A stretch of 64,000 nt of DNA from Oligoflexia bacterium. GTDB taxonomy: Bacteria > Bdellovibrionota > UBA1018. The notes under the pieces are model-generated. The model was given only the letters and a program-made list of their open reading frames with translations, was not told where the DNA came from and did no database searches. The stretch lies in assembly GCA_903935335.1 (NCBI GenBank), contig CAIZRG010000017.1:62001-126000 (forward strand), written 5' to 3'. A program made the position numbers and the translations under genes. Position 1 is the first letter of the stretch, and every line of letters begins with the position of its first letter. This document shows positions 27,016-36,361 of the stretch, one piece after another.

Positions 27016-27818
27016 CTATAAAAATAGAGTTCGAATTTGAAGACCGAATAATGCACTCATCACCTTCAAAACAAACTGAACTGATTTGATTCCAGAGATA
27101 GAAGATAAGCCCACTTTTCTTGGACTCATTCGAACCAATGTTTCTACAACACTTAAACGCCTAGCAAGTAAAATGGCAATGGACTCTGCCTCTGGATATT
27201 CATCTGGCATCTGGCTAAGCAAAGTTAAAAATGCGGATCTGGAGTAAACTCGAAGACCTGATGTAGGATCAGTTATTTCCCTGCCTCCAGAAAAAAAGAG
27301 TAAAGGCACTCGAATCAACCAGCCACCTATTCTGCGACTGAGCGTAGTACTCTCAAGTCTTTTAAGAGGCACTTCTTGCGTTATTTTAGGATCCCTCATT
27401 TTAGTGAACTGAGAACCAATGAGCAATTCCATTTTTTCCGTAATGGCTTTTTCTACAAGAGCAGGGATTAACTCAACGGGGTGTTGTCCATCGGTATCAC
27501 ACCGCACTACAAAATCAAAATTTGCTGCATTTGCAATTTTAAACACTGTCATTAACACACCTCAAACCCTAAATTGACCGTATGACTGACATATTACCCA
27601 GGAAAGTGTTTCGCTAAATAATTTTCTGATCCATCTTCTGATCCATCATTAATGATACAGAACTCTAGGTAAACAGGAAATTGCTTTTTCCCAAGCTCTT
27701 GAAGGCGAGAGATCATGCTTGGCAAAGACATTTGCTCATTGTAGCAAGGCAAAGCAACTAATACTCTTGGCAGCAACTTAGACTCAAAAAGCTCAACAAG
27801 CTTCATTTGTGATGACAA
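27016..27818 (-). pseudogene. Broken family 2 glycosyltransferase gene
   Basis: The two halves of one GT2 protein lie in different frames. The first part (27818 to 27594) has LVALPCYNEQMSLPSMI and FCIINDGSEDGSENYL, then a TAA. The same frame beyond the stop still reads VSHTVNLGFE, the usual N.G segment of the family. The continuation is one base out of frame and resumes at GVLMTVFKIANAANFDFVVRCDTDGQHP, with a conserved C-terminal part to 27016. The gene therefore carries a nonsense codon at 27594-27596 and a one-base loss near 27560-27565. The overlap with the upstream DUF2304 gene and all other conserved segments are intact, so the damage looks recent or is a sequence error. Confidence 0.75.
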
Positions 27819-28125
27819 ATTGATTTTTTGCTAAAGAAGATACAAAGTTTCTAAATTTTCTATTTTGCTCTAAAATTTGTGTAGCATGATTTATATTCTG
27901 ATAGAGAAAAAAAAGAGTAAACCCTGATAAAACTAGATTGCTAATAACCTGAATACCTAAAAAATCCGCCAAAGGCCTAAGCAATTTAGGATCAATCCCA
28001 GCAATCAAAAGAAACAATAGAATCATCCACCACTCTAAGGATGATTTTGCTGCTAGTCTTCTTCCAAATTCTGAAATAATCGCAAAAGCGAAGCAAATAA
28101 CAAAAAAAGAAAAAATTAAACTCAC
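27793..28125 (-). CDS. DUF2304-family membrane protein
   Basis: 110 residues. Starts on GTG at 28125. Three hydrophobic helices (residues ~2-20, ~32-48 and ~60-80) are followed by an amphipathic, charged end (ATQILEQNRKFRNFVSSLAK). DUF2304 proteins of this size usually sit next to a GT2 polyprenyl-phosphate sugar synthase, and that is exactly the context here: the gene overlaps the start of the GT2 coding sequence by 26 bases. Function is not established; it may assist the neighbouring transferase. It is transcribed divergently from the GT-C gene at 28182. Confidence 0.75.
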   Translation of the reverse strand: MSLIFSFFVICFAFAIISEFGRRLAAKSSLEWWMILLFLLIAGIDPKLLRPLADFLGIQVISNLVLSGFTLFFLYQNINHATQILEQNRKFRNFVSSLAKNQFVITNEAC

Positions 28126-28181
28126 AACTCCAAATAACTGATTCTTGTGCTAAATTCAACAACTGGAGCAGTGAGACAAAC

Positions 28182-28291
28182 GTGGTAAAAAAAATATTAT
28201 TGCATTTTTTCTTTTTTTTATAGCATGCAGTCAATTTATTTGGTCAACTATAAACCCCATTTTCCAAGCATCAGATGAAGTACAGCACTTC
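28182..28291 (+). other. Out-of-frame N-terminal coding segment of the GT-C gene
   Basis: A GTG at 28182 followed by an A8 tract (28187-28194) and a T8 tract (28212-28219). In the frame of the downstream gene, this stretch reads NIIAFFLFFIACSQFIW, a good first membrane helix, then NPIFQASDEVQHFMM, the Asp-Glu loop expected at the start of a GT-C transferase. No usual start codon lies in that frame, which is closed by a TGA at 28172. One added base in either tract would join the GTG to the gene. This supports a lesion or slippage site, not a gene start at 28292. Confidence 0.65.
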
Positions 28292-29824
28292 ATGATGGCT
28301 AGCTTAATGGATAAATATGGCATTGCATTTTATGGAAATTTAAAAAAACTAGCTGCTCCAGTCAATTGGAAGCTATTTGAAGAATCTTATGATTTTTCCA
28401 ATGATTTTTACCAACAAAAAGGAGTTGTAGGCAATTCAAACGCCCGAGCAAAGTTTAACCCATCTTCTCGATGGGGTATAAAAGAAAGAGAAACTCTTCA
28501 CGAAAGTCCTTTCGATCTAAAAGAAGGAATTGATACAACTCGACATACCACAATGACTTATCCTCCCGGTTACTATCTGATCGCAGGAAAATTCGCTGGG
28601 TTATTCCGTCCATTTAAAATTACTTTAGTTTCTTATCAACATTTAATACGATATTCAGGATTACTGTTTTTCTTGTTTTATCTAGTCATGTGTTGGAAAC
28701 TATTTGCACTTTTAATTTCAGGGAAATCAAAATATTTTTCTTTTTTAGCAGTAGCACTTCATCCAATGGTTGTATTTTTATTCTCAGCAACCAACAATGA
28801 TCTTGGATTGTTGGCATTTGGAGCTGCATTTCTCTATTTAATTGCACTAGTTGCACTTCAAGGATGGAATAGTCTTCGTTTTTTTTCATCAGCTTTAGCT
28901 GGAGCAGCAGCAACCTTAAGCAAAGCGAACGGAATTATTTTTTCTTTGTGTTTTTTAGCAATTCTGGCAGCTTACCAACTGTATCAACGAAAAATTAAAT
29001 CTATTTTTTCTACAATAGGACTGGCTGTAATTGTTACTTTACTCCATTTTTTATTTGTTTGGATAGCAGGAGATTTAAAACTAAATGGTGAAACACACCC
29101 TGTAACTCTTCTCAAATGCCTAAAAATTATTTCTACCCCATTTTCTATGTTTAAAAGCTATTTTGGTTGTTTTTGTTGGTATGAAATATCTTTTTCAAAT
29201 TGGGTTTATGCATTTTATTATAGTTTAATTATTTTTATTACATTTAATCTATTTTTTTCTATGCGGCGTTCAAAGCAAGAAGAAAGACTGAATCCTAATC
29301 ACTTAGTCAATTTAGTTCTATTTTTAGGTTCATGTCTTTTTATTTTATCAATGTATAGTGCTCAGTTTTTCTTAATGAAAAAAGTAGGATTTATTCTCCA
29401 GGGGCGCTATTTTTTACCTACTTTACTTGTATTATATTTGTGGATAGGAGTTTATTTTGAAAAACTATCCTCTTCTCATAACAAATTAAAAAAAATGAAC
29501 CTTGTTACAATACAGAAAACCATACTCATTTTTTTAATCATTTTATCAAACTATGCTCTACTTCTTGTTATCAAGAGACATTACATGAGTCCTGGCGATA
29601 AACTTAGATTTTTATTTAATTCCTCTTATATGGAAATGATATTAAACCGAATGATGCAGTATAAACCAGAATATTTAAAATCTGACTTTGTGTTTACCAT
29701 CGTTTGGACTAGCTATATTCTTTCACAAATAGGAATGTGTATTATTATATCGTTATTTGACAGGAATTTTTTAAAAATCCAACACAAAAACAAGACAGAC
29801 TTCAGCCTATACGTTCCTAGATAA
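28292..29824 (+). CDS. GT-C type (GT39-like) membrane glycosyltransferase, N-terminus out of frame
   Basis: 510 residues as read from the first in-frame ATG. About ten membrane helices alternate with short loops. The TTMTYPPGYYLIAGKFAG segment is the second loop of GT39/PMT-like enzymes, and ALVALQGWNSLRFFSS with LSKANGIIFSLC resembles the same class. The first helix and acidic motif lie upstream in frame but without a start codon, so the product from 28292 would lack catalytic residues. Base composition is distinctly more A+T-rich than the ribosomal block. The 3' end overlaps the convergent GT2-GT4 gene by 18 bases. Confidence 0.7.
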   Translation: MMASLMDKYGIAFYGNLKKLAAPVNWKLFEESYDFSNDFYQQKGVVGNSNARAKFNPSSRWGIKERETLHESPFDLKEGIDTTRHTTMTYPPGYYLIAGKFAGLFRPFKITLVSYQHLIRYSGLLFFLFYLVMCWKLFALLISGKSKYFSFLAVALHPMVVFLFSATNNDLGLLAFGAAFLYLIALVALQGWNSLRFFSSALAGAAATLSKANGIIFSLCFLAILAAYQLYQRKIKSIFSTIGLAVIVTLLHFLFVWIAGDLKLNGETHPVTLLKCLKIISTPFSMFKSYFGCFCWYEISFSNWVYAFYYSLIIFITFNLFFSMRRSKQEERLNPNHLVNLVLFLGSCLFILSMYSAQFFLMKKVGFILQGRYFLPTLLVLYLWIGVYFEKLSSSHNKLKKMNLVTIQKTILIFLIILSNYALLLVIKRHYMSPGDKLRFLFNSSYMEMILNRMMQYKPEYLKSDFVFTIVWTSYILSQIGMCIIISLFDRNFLKIQHKNKTDFSLYVPR

Positions 29825-31831
29825 ATAATTAAAAAATTTAGCAGAAGAAACCAAAAATTGCCTGAGGACACCTTTCAGGCCTTGTGATTTATAATTTTTA
29901 AAGATTATTTTAAGTTCAAAATTCGCTCGATCCCACAGAATAAATTTTCGGTCATTATACATTTCAGATTTTGTTGCCACTAATTTCAGTGGAAAGACGT
30001 ATCCTAAAGGTTTGACTGCATAACAACCCTCCAGGATAGCCTGAAAAGCTTTAAAGCCATTGAGAGAAGAATAAGACAAAGACAATTTTTCTGCCGACGC
30101 ACTTAAGGAATTTACCTCAGTTGAACTCAGGCAAAGTAATTTCTGAATAGCTTCATTGGGTTCAACTGGCTTTGTCACTAAAATACTGTTACTCGAATTA
30201 AAGATTGTATTTGATCCGCCGTTCTGCGTAATAATAGGCACTGCTCCACAAAAAGCAGCTTCAAGCGGAATTAGACCCAACCCTTCATAAAAACTGAAGT
30301 CAGCATAAAACTCAACTTGATTAAACAGAGTTGCCATTCCATGAGAGTCTAAATCCCCGTGAAGAGTAGCAAAACCCTGAGGTAGCTCAAAAGCACCACA
30401 CTCTTTTCCAAAAAGATGAATCTGGTAACCCTGTTTTTTAGCTAAATATAAAAAATTCAAAAGATAACAGGATCCCTTTTCAACAGTAGTTCGGAGACAA
30501 CCTGCAATTGATTTTGGCTGTCTTGTTTTATTTTTTGAGTAATAAACTAAAGGACTTGGTCCCCAAGAAATGTTTTTGATCTTTGCTCTGGGATCAGAAT
30601 AAGCCTGAAGGTATTTATGCAAATACTCTGAAACACAAATAATATCAGAGGCCTCAGAATAAGTTTGAGTCACCGTTTCAAAAAACTGAGCGTTATTAAA
30701 CATTCCTTCTGGTCCTTGAACGAAATAGACATATTTTGCATTTAATTTTTGACTTAATTTTTTTGAAGCTAAAACAGTATTATAATGAGTTGAAAAAACT
30801 AATTTACATTTTTTTATATTTTTCAAACTTCTTAATCTTATTGGATTGAAAGAATGAAATTTTTCAACATAATTTTTATCAATCACTCCTGTGACAAAAA
30901 TATTTGCCTTATAACCTATCGCATTTAATTTTTCAACAAGCTCTACCACAACAGAAATACCACCACTTTTTTCAATCATTGCTGGTAAAACAAATAAAAC
31001 ATCATACTCAAAAGAATCCAACATCCATTTACTAGTTTGCAATTTCAAATCTAATCTAAAAAGCAGATCTTTGTTTTTAGAAAATTTTTTAATCTCTGTT
31101 AAATGAGTTTTTCCCCATCGCTCCATAAAAAAATCAAAATTAGCTTTTCTTTTTGCGTTCAGATCTTCCAATTGAAAAAAACTGCCTGAACCCAAATGAT
31201 GAACCAGTAAATGATCTACAATGACAGAACGATAGCCCAAACTTTTGAGATGATAATGGAGATCAGACTCTTCCCCATAGCCAAGCCCAAAAACTTCATC
31301 AAAAAGGCTTGGACGGTCAATCGCCAAACGCCGAATTGCTAAACAAAATCCAACAGCTGTACAAGCTTCTGGATAAGTAGGTTGAAAAAAATTGAAAATG
31401 TGATCCAAATCTACCCAACTATGTCCAGAAGGGATTCGAACTGTTAAATTCGCAGCAGACGTAGAAAAAGGAGTGGCTAAAGCAATTTTAATGTCAGTTT
31501 CAAATGGTTGAAGCATTCGTGGAAGCCAGTTTTTTGGAACCAGAATATCAGAGTTAATCAAAATGCACACATCAGCAGAACTGGCATTAAACAATCGATT
31601 ACAATTTTTAACAAAGCCTACATTCTGCTTATTTGTGATAACACGTAATCTAAAAGAAGATCTCAGTCGAAATGACTCAATGACTGACTGAGTTGAAGGA
31701 TCACTCCCATCATCCCCTACCAAAAGCTCATTGACTTGATCAGGATCCGTATGCGCAACTAAACTTTCAAGAAAATTGAGTAATAAATTTGGACTATTAT
31801 AAACTGGTAACAGAAGATCGGCTTTTATCAT
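29807..31831 (-). CDS. Two-domain glycosyltransferase (GT2 + GT4)
   Basis: 674 residues. Residues 1 to ~250 are a GT2 domain: ADLLLPVYNSPNLL, ELLVGDDGSDPSTQ, ITNKQNVGFVKNCNRL, the metal motif ILINSDILVP, and a GYGEESDLHYHLKSLG acceptor loop. A linker of ~30 residues follows. From ~285 the second part is a GT4 fold: LFVLPAMIEKSGGISVVVELVEKL at its start, FVQGPEG, and near 530 the nucleotide-sugar site YEGLGLIPLEAAFCGAVPIIT. One protein probably adds two sugars in turn, on the cytoplasmic side, to a surface glycan. The downstream GT-C gene on the other strand and the upstream methyltransferase support a glycan role. Confidence 0.87.
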   Translation of the reverse strand: MIKADLLLPVYNSPNLLLNFLESLVAHTDPDQVNELLVGDDGSDPSTQSVIESFRLRSSFRLRVITNKQNVGFVKNCNRLFNASSADVCILINSDILVPKNWLPRMLQPFETDIKIALATPFSTSAANLTVRIPSGHSWVDLDHIFNFFQPTYPEACTAVGFCLAIRRLAIDRPSLFDEVFGLGYGEESDLHYHLKSLGYRSVIVDHLLVHHLGSGSFFQLEDLNAKRKANFDFFMERWGKTHLTEIKKFSKNKDLLFRLDLKLQTSKWMLDSFEYDVLFVLPAMIEKSGGISVVVELVEKLNAIGYKANIFVTGVIDKNYVEKFHSFNPIRLRSLKNIKKCKLVFSTHYNTVLASKKLSQKLNAKYVYFVQGPEGMFNNAQFFETVTQTYSEASDIICVSEYLHKYLQAYSDPRAKIKNISWGPSPLVYYSKNKTRQPKSIAGCLRTTVEKGSCYLLNFLYLAKKQGYQIHLFGKECGAFELPQGFATLHGDLDSHGMATLFNQVEFYADFSFYEGLGLIPLEAAFCGAVPIITQNGGSNTIFNSSNSILVTKPVEPNEAIQKLLCLSSTEVNSLSASAEKLSLSYSSLNGFKAFQAILEGCYAVKPLGYVFPLKLVATKSEMYNDRKFILWDRANFELKIIFKNYKSQGLKGVLRQFLVSSAKFFNYLSRNV

Positions 31832-31916
31832 AAAGTCATTTTAATTTATTATTTCTCAATGCTTTTTACTTCAAAAAAATCGTCTAAAACTTGATTTAAA
31901 CATTAGATTTTAATAA

Positions 31917-32792
31917 TCACTGTTTACACTTTATGTAGCGAATCACACTTTTCACTCTGCTTTTGATAAAACCCAAAAAACTTCTACTCTCCTCTAAAAG
32001 ACGAGAATATTCTTTGACTTGTTGAGTTAATTGGTTTACCTGATCTTGAGTTCGTCTTAAATCCGGCTGAAGCTCTTCAGATATTCTTTTTTTCGCAGAA
32101 TAACATTCAAAAAGCAACAAGTAGATATATGAAAGTTCAAATTGAACATCATCTTTTGCCTCAAGCAATTCTGAAAGCAACTCAATTTTTTGAGCAGACT
32201 CAGGATTTAAAAATAGAACGCCAAGACCCCAGCCCTGAAGAAATGAAAAGGTGGGATATTTTTTTGACAGCTCTTCCCAGAGCTTCCAAACTCCAAAATC
32301 ATCATGGCGAACTACGATATCATGGAATAAAATAACCCCCTGCTTAGACATCTTAGGTAGCCAAGTTTCAAAATCATGTTTTACAGCTTCATAAGTATGC
32401 AATCCATCAATATGTAGTAAGTCGATGGTCTCATCTGAAAACTGTTTTAAAAAATGATCAAACTGACCTCTGAGCAGATAAGCAAATTGCTGATAATATT
32501 GATCCCGATGGCGAAGAACAGCTTGATAAATATCTTCCCCATAAAATCCTGAATGCTTATCTCCTTCCCATGTATCAATTGCATAAGCAGTACAGGAGAT
32601 TTGATTTTCAGCAATGCTTTGGCAAAAAGAAAAAAAGGACTCCCCTTGGTGAGTTCCAAGTTCAACCAATATTTTTGGCTTTAGACTGGCAACTAAATCA
32701 TATGCAAAAAAAACGTGTTGAGACCATGCTCCTATTCGAAAAAGTCGAGGTGAGTACTGCATCGACTTAAAATACATAGACATAAAAGCCAC
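31917..32792 (-). CDS. SAM-dependent methyltransferase with C-terminal coiled coil
   Basis: 291 residues. The N-terminal ~200 resemble Methyltransf_24/CmcI-like enzymes: ILVELGTHQGESFFSF (SAM-binding), AYAIDTWEGDKHSG, TIDLLHIDGLHTYEAVKHDF and GVILFHDI. After ~205 the protein becomes helical and charged, with a likely coiled coil at about 235-270 (QPDLRRTQDQVNQLTQQV) and a basic end. Such enzymes often methylate sugars or cap glycan chains and the coiled coil can act as a ruler, but that is inference. It lies directly upstream of the GT2-GT4 gene on the same strand. Several near-adjacent Met codons make the start uncertain. Confidence 0.78.
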   Translation of the reverse strand: MAFMSMYFKSMQYSPRLFRIGAWSQHVFFAYDLVASLKPKILVELGTHQGESFFSFCQSIAENQISCTAYAIDTWEGDKHSGFYGEDIYQAVLRHRDQYYQQFAYLLRGQFDHFLKQFSDETIDLLHIDGLHTYEAVKHDFETWLPKMSKQGVILFHDIVVRHDDFGVWKLWEELSKKYPTFSFLQGWGLGVLFLNPESAQKIELLSELLEAKDDVQFELSYIYLLLFECYSAKKRISEELQPDLRRTQDQVNQLTQQVKEYSRLLEESRSFLGFIKSRVKSVIRYIKCKQ

Positions 32793-32842
32793 CTTACTTT
32801 TCTATGCTAGGTCTCTCATTCACTTGAGCTAATCAGCAGTCA

Positions 32843-33427
32843 CTAGTCCCCACCACCTGTAGGAGTCTTTCGCCCTGCCCCACCCTTAGGTGAAACAGCA
32901 AGAGGGCCATGACCGCCGCCTCCCTTAACCTTGGATCGAGACTGGAAAAGACGCTTAAACCGACCAAAAGTATCTTTAGACCCTGATTCAGACTTACCCC
33001 CTTCAGATGCTGAACCCCCTTCAGTCGAACTTGCTGCTGGTTTAGCCTTTCTCTTGCGATCCAAGATAGGGTGATCCACAAGCTCAAGAACAGCCATTTC
33101 TGCAGCATCGCCCCAACGGCGATCAGCCATTTTCAAAACTCGTGTATAGCCTCCTGGTCGAGACTTATATCTCTCTGCAAGGGTTGTAAAAAGCTTAGAA
33201 ACCACTTCGTTATTTCGAGTCCGATCAAAGGCTAAACGACGGGAAGCAGGAGATCCACTTTTTCCAAGCGTAATCAGCCGATCTACTACTCTACGAATTT
33301 CTTTTGCCTTTTGAACCGTGGTCACAATCTGTTCTGAACAGATCACCGAGTTGGCCATGTTCCTAAACATCGCTTTCCTGTGCGACGTATTTCGACCAAA
33401 CTTACGACCGTCGACTTGATGCCTCAT
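32843..33427 (-). CDS. rplQ: 50S ribosomal protein L17 with long C-terminal tail
   Basis: The first ~125 residues are standard L17: [24 protein letters not shown] at the start, [18 protein letters not shown], and the [10 protein letters not shown] segment. A Ser/Gly/Lys-rich tail of ~70 residues (from about 125, ending in [13 protein letters not shown]) is additional and of low complexity. Last gene of the alpha operon, 87 bases after rpoA. No terminator hairpin is visible after its stop. Confidence 0.95.
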   Translation of the reverse strand: MRHQVDGRKFGRNTSHRKAMFRNMANSVICSEQIVTTVQKAKEIRRVVDRLITLGKSGSPASRRLAFDRTRNNEVVSKLFTTLAERYKSRPGGYTRVLKMADRRWGDAAEMAVLELVDHPILDRKRKAKPAASSTEGGSASEGGKSESGSKDTFGRFKRLFQSRSKVKGGGGHGPLAVSPKGGAGRKTPTGGGD

Positions 33428-33514
33428 AAAACTCTCCTCAAACTACCTTTCCACAGACTGGAAAACCTTCAGTTCAGCCTTAAATTAAAACAAAACTGAG
33501 CTGAACCTTTTTCA

Positions 33515-34606
33515 TCAACCTAATTCATCGGGGGTATCATCCATTCCTTCATCAAAATCTTCGCTTTTACGTCGATCATGCATCCGATTCTCATCTCCAT
33601 CCGACTCAGCTTGCTTTTGAGGCTGTGAAGGAGCTACAAACCCATCCAGCTTCATCCCTAAACTCAACCCCATCTCACCTAAAATATCTTTAATCTCGTT
33701 CAAAGATTTTCTTCCAAAATTCTTTGTTTTTAACATCTCAGATTCAGTCTTTTGTACCAACTCATAAATGTACTTAATACAAGCGTTCTGAAGACAGTTG
33801 GCCGAACGCACGGACAATTCTAGCTCTTCTACTGACCTGTAAAGATTTGGATTAAACTGAGAACTTCCTTCTTCCCGAGCCTGAGCAATGGGTTCAGGTT
33901 CTTCTTCAAAATTTAAAAAGACAGAAAGCTGATCCTTTAAAATCTTAGAACCTAAAGAAACTGCATCCTCAGGCTCCACAGAACCATCTGTCCAAACCTC
34001 AAACGTCAGTTTATCAAAATCAGTCCGCTGACCCACGCGACTCTGAGTCACTGTATAATTAACCCGACGAATGGGAGAGAAAAAGCTGTCAATAGGAATC
34101 CATCCCAAGGGCATTTCTTCCATCTTATTTGCTTCAGCAGCTCGATAGCCCCGACCCCGAGCAATTTGAACCTCGCCCTTCAGCTTTCCCCCTATCCCTA
34201 AAGTAGCAATGAGCTGATCAGGATTTAAAACCTGAACTTGATCCGAAACCTGAATATCAGAGGCTTTGACTTCTCCCGGGCCTGTTTGATCAATAGACAC
34301 CGTCACCTGTTCAACTCCATGCAACTGAAATCGAACCTCTTTTAAATTCAGAATGATTTCAGCAACGTCTTCTTTGACATCAGGAATCGATGTAAACTCA
34401 TGAACAACTCCATCAAACTTCACAGCAGTTACTGCTGCCCCCTGAAGTGAGGACAACAAAACACGTCGAAGCGAGTTTCCCAGAGTCAAACCAAATCCTC
34501 GCTCCAAAGGCTTAGCAATAAACTTACCGTAAGAAGTACTCAAGGTTTCTTTATCAACGTCTAATGCCTTAGGTTTGATCAAATCTCGCCAATTTTTTTC
34601 TAACAT
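33515..34606 (-). CDS. rpoA: DNA-directed RNA polymerase alpha subunit
   Basis: 363 residues. The N-terminal domain for dimerisation and assembly is clear: [40 protein letters not shown]. The C-terminal promoter-binding domain runs from ~265 to ~325 and includes [14 protein letters not shown] and [19 protein letters not shown]. After it is a charged, Ser/Glu/Asp-rich tail of ~30 residues, longer than the usual end. It lies between rpsD and rplQ in the canonical order. Core family assignment certain. Confidence 0.97.
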   Translation of the reverse strand: MLEKNWRDLIKPKALDVDKETLSTSYGKFIAKPLERGFGLTLGNSLRRVLLSSLQGAAVTAVKFDGVVHEFTSIPDVKEDVAEIILNLKEVRFQLHGVEQVTVSIDQTGPGEVKASDIQVSDQVQVLNPDQLIATLGIGGKLKGEVQIARGRGYRAAEANKMEEMPLGWIPIDSFFSPIRRVNYTVTQSRVGQRTDFDKLTFEVWTDGSVEPEDAVSLGSKILKDQLSVFLNFEEEPEPIAQAREEGSSQFNPNLYRSVEELELSVRSANCLQNACIKYIYELVQKTESEMLKTKNFGRKSLNEIKDILGEMGLSLGMKLDGFVAPSQPQKQAESDGDENRMHDRRKSEDFDEGMDDTPDELG

Positions 34607-34680
34607 CTCTTTCTCTCCTGTTTCATCCCCTCACTGTTCTATCCTTGAACCAGCCATACGGGGAAGTATTCAAATTTTTC

Positions 34681-35307
34681 TTATTTTGAATACAGTTCAA
34701 CCACTAACCGCTCTTGCATCGGCGCTGTCACATCATCTCGAGAAGGTAAATCACGAACACGAGATTTCATCGAGGGCGAATCCAACTCTAGCCATTGAGG
34801 AATTTCTCGACGTTTCACAGCTTCAAGCGCGCCTCCAATTCGTGCGATAGTACGGCTCTTCTCACAAACTTCAACCGTATCTCCTTTTCCAACTAAATAA
34901 GAAGGAATATTAACCCGCCGCCCATTCACTGTGAAATGCCCATGCCGAACTAAATGCCTTGCCTCAGCCCGGGAGTTAGCAAAACCAGATCGATAAGCCA
35001 CATTATCCAATCGCCTTTCTAGCATGGACAATAAATGAGAGCCTGTGACCCCTTTCATCCGCTCAGCCTTTTCAAAAAGATTTCGAAACTGACCTTCAAG
35101 CAATCCATAAATTCTTTTAATTTTTTGCTTTTCTCTCAGCTGAAGCCCATATTCAGAAAACTTAATTCGTCCTTGCCCATGCTGACCTGGAGGGTAACCT
35201 CGTCTTTCAAAAGCACATTTATCTGTACTACAACGATCTCCCTTTAAAAAAAGCTTCTGATTTTCTCGACGACAAAGCCGACATACTGAACCAATACAAC
35301 GAGCCAT
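34681..35307 (-). CDS. rpsD: 30S ribosomal protein S4, zinc-binding form
   Basis: 208 residues, binds 16S rRNA early in assembly. The N-terminus has a Cys-rich zinc site (CIGSVCRLC, then [12 protein letters not shown]), the C+ form. The S4 RNA-binding motif follows: [34 protein letters not shown]. It begins 3 bases after the rpsK stop. Confidence 0.96.
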   Translation of the reverse strand: MARCIGSVCRLCRRENQKLFLKGDRCSTDKCAFERRGYPPGQHGQGRIKFSEYGLQLREKQKIKRIYGLLEGQFRNLFEKAERMKGVTGSHLLSMLERRLDNVAYRSGFANSRAEARHLVRHGHFTVNGRRVNIPSYLVGKGDTVEVCEKSRTIARIGGALEAVKRREIPQWLELDSPSMKSRVRDLPSRDDVTAPMQERLVVELYSK

Positions 35308-35310
35308 AAA

Positions 35311-35790
35311 TTACACTCTCCTCCGCTTTGGCGGACGGCATCCATTGTGAGGAATAGGGGTTACATCTTCGATAAAATTAACCCGCAAACCTGCCGATGC
35401 AAGGGCCCGTAAAGCAGATTCTCGACCTGCACCGGGACCACTTACAAAAACCTGAACATTTCTCATTCCATTTTCAACTGCTTTCCTAGCAGCATCCTCT
35501 GCAGCAACTTGAGCTGCAAAAGGAGTGTTCTTCCTGGATCCCTTGAAACCCTTACCCCCAGCACTCGACCAGCAAATAGCATTGCCCATCGGATCTGTAA
35601 TAGTCACAATCGTATTATTAAAAGAAGAAAGAATATAAACATTTCCAGAAGAAATATTTTTCTTGCCCTTTTTAATTTTTTTCACAGTGCCATCACTACC
35701 AGGAATCGCAGTGCTAATCTCTTTTTTAGAGTCAGTTTTTGAAACTTCTGGTTTTGTTATTTCTGGATTTTGATCAGACATATTCATCAC
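35311..35790 (-). CDS. rpsK: 30S ribosomal protein S11 with N-terminal extension
   Basis: Core S11 begins near [20 protein letters not shown] and ends [10 protein letters not shown]. The N-terminal ~40 residues (Asp/Lys/Ser/Thr-rich) precede it, and the start could be GTG 35790, ATG 35787 or ATG 35781. The first of these abuts the TAG of rpsM. The core binds the 16S platform and the mRNA path. Confidence 0.95.
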   Translation of the reverse strand: MMNMSDQNPEITKPEVSKTDSKKEISTAIPGSDGTVKKIKKGKKNISSGNVYILSSFNNTIVTITDPMGNAICWSSAGGKGFKGSRKNTPFAAQVAAEDAARKAVENGMRNVQVFVSGPGAGRESALRALASAGLRVNFIEDVTPIPHNGCRPPKRRRV

Positions 35791-36174
35791 CTACTTCATT
35801 GCTTTCACAGATTTTTTACCTGCAATCGCCACTGCAGGACCCTTTCGAGTCCGTGCATTTGAATGGGTTCTCTGGCCCCGAACAGGAAGACTCTTTCGAT
35901 GACGCATTCCCCGATAACAGCTTAAATCTACTAAACGCTTAATGTTTAAGCTCACTTCACGTCGAAGATCCCCCTCAACTCGATGAGCTCGATCAATGAT
36001 CTCTCGGATCTTTGCCACTTCAGATTCGGTTAAGGTGTCTGATTTCTTATTCAAGTCAATACTTGCTTCAGCCAAGATCTTTTTAGACATTGGCCGCCCA
36101 ATTCCATAAATATAGGTCAGGGCTACTTCCATCCGCTTATTGCGAGGGAGATCAACTCCCGCGATTCGAGCCAC
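35791..36174 (-). CDS. rpsM: 30S ribosomal protein S13
   Basis: 127 residues, head of the 30S subunit, contacts tRNA and the L5 bridge. Starts [26 protein letters not shown], and contains the [26 protein letters not shown] segment that is nearly universal. Sits between rpmJ and rpsK as in other bacteria. Confidence 0.97.
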   Translation of the reverse strand: MARIAGVDLPRNKRMEVALTYIYGIGRPMSKKILAEASIDLNKKSDTLTESEVAKIREIIDRAHRVEGDLRREVSLNIKRLVDLSCYRGMRHRKSLPVRGQRTHSNARTRKGPAVAIAGKKSVKAMK

Positions 36175-36211
36175 GTTTTTACCTTCCTTTCAACTTCCTC
36201 AGGTTCATCTT

Positions 36212-36325
36212 TTAACCCTGCCTTTGTTTGTGCCGAGGGTTTTCACAAATCACTCGGACTACACCTTTACGACGGATTACCTTGCATTTATCACAAATTT
36301 TCTTTACTGACGCTCGTACTTTCAT
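36212..36325 (-). CDS. rpmJ: 50S ribosomal protein L36, zinc-binding form
   Basis: 37-residue gene found by reading the minus strand: [19 protein letters not shown], then [16 protein letters not shown]. Cys11, Cys14, Cys27 and the following His make the zinc ribbon of the C+ form. It lies between map and rpsM; infA, which often sits here, is not present in the 36-base gap to map. Confidence 0.97.
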   Translation of the reverse strand: MKVRASVKKICDKCKVIRRKGVVRVICENPRHKQRQG

Positions 36326-36361
36326 AAAAGTCTCCAACTCACTTCATCTGACTTCGCTGAT

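Noticed and set aside
28292-29824. ATG at 28292 as the true start of the GT-C gene
   Set aside because: It would remove a convincing membrane helix and the acidic motif encoded just upstream in the same frame.
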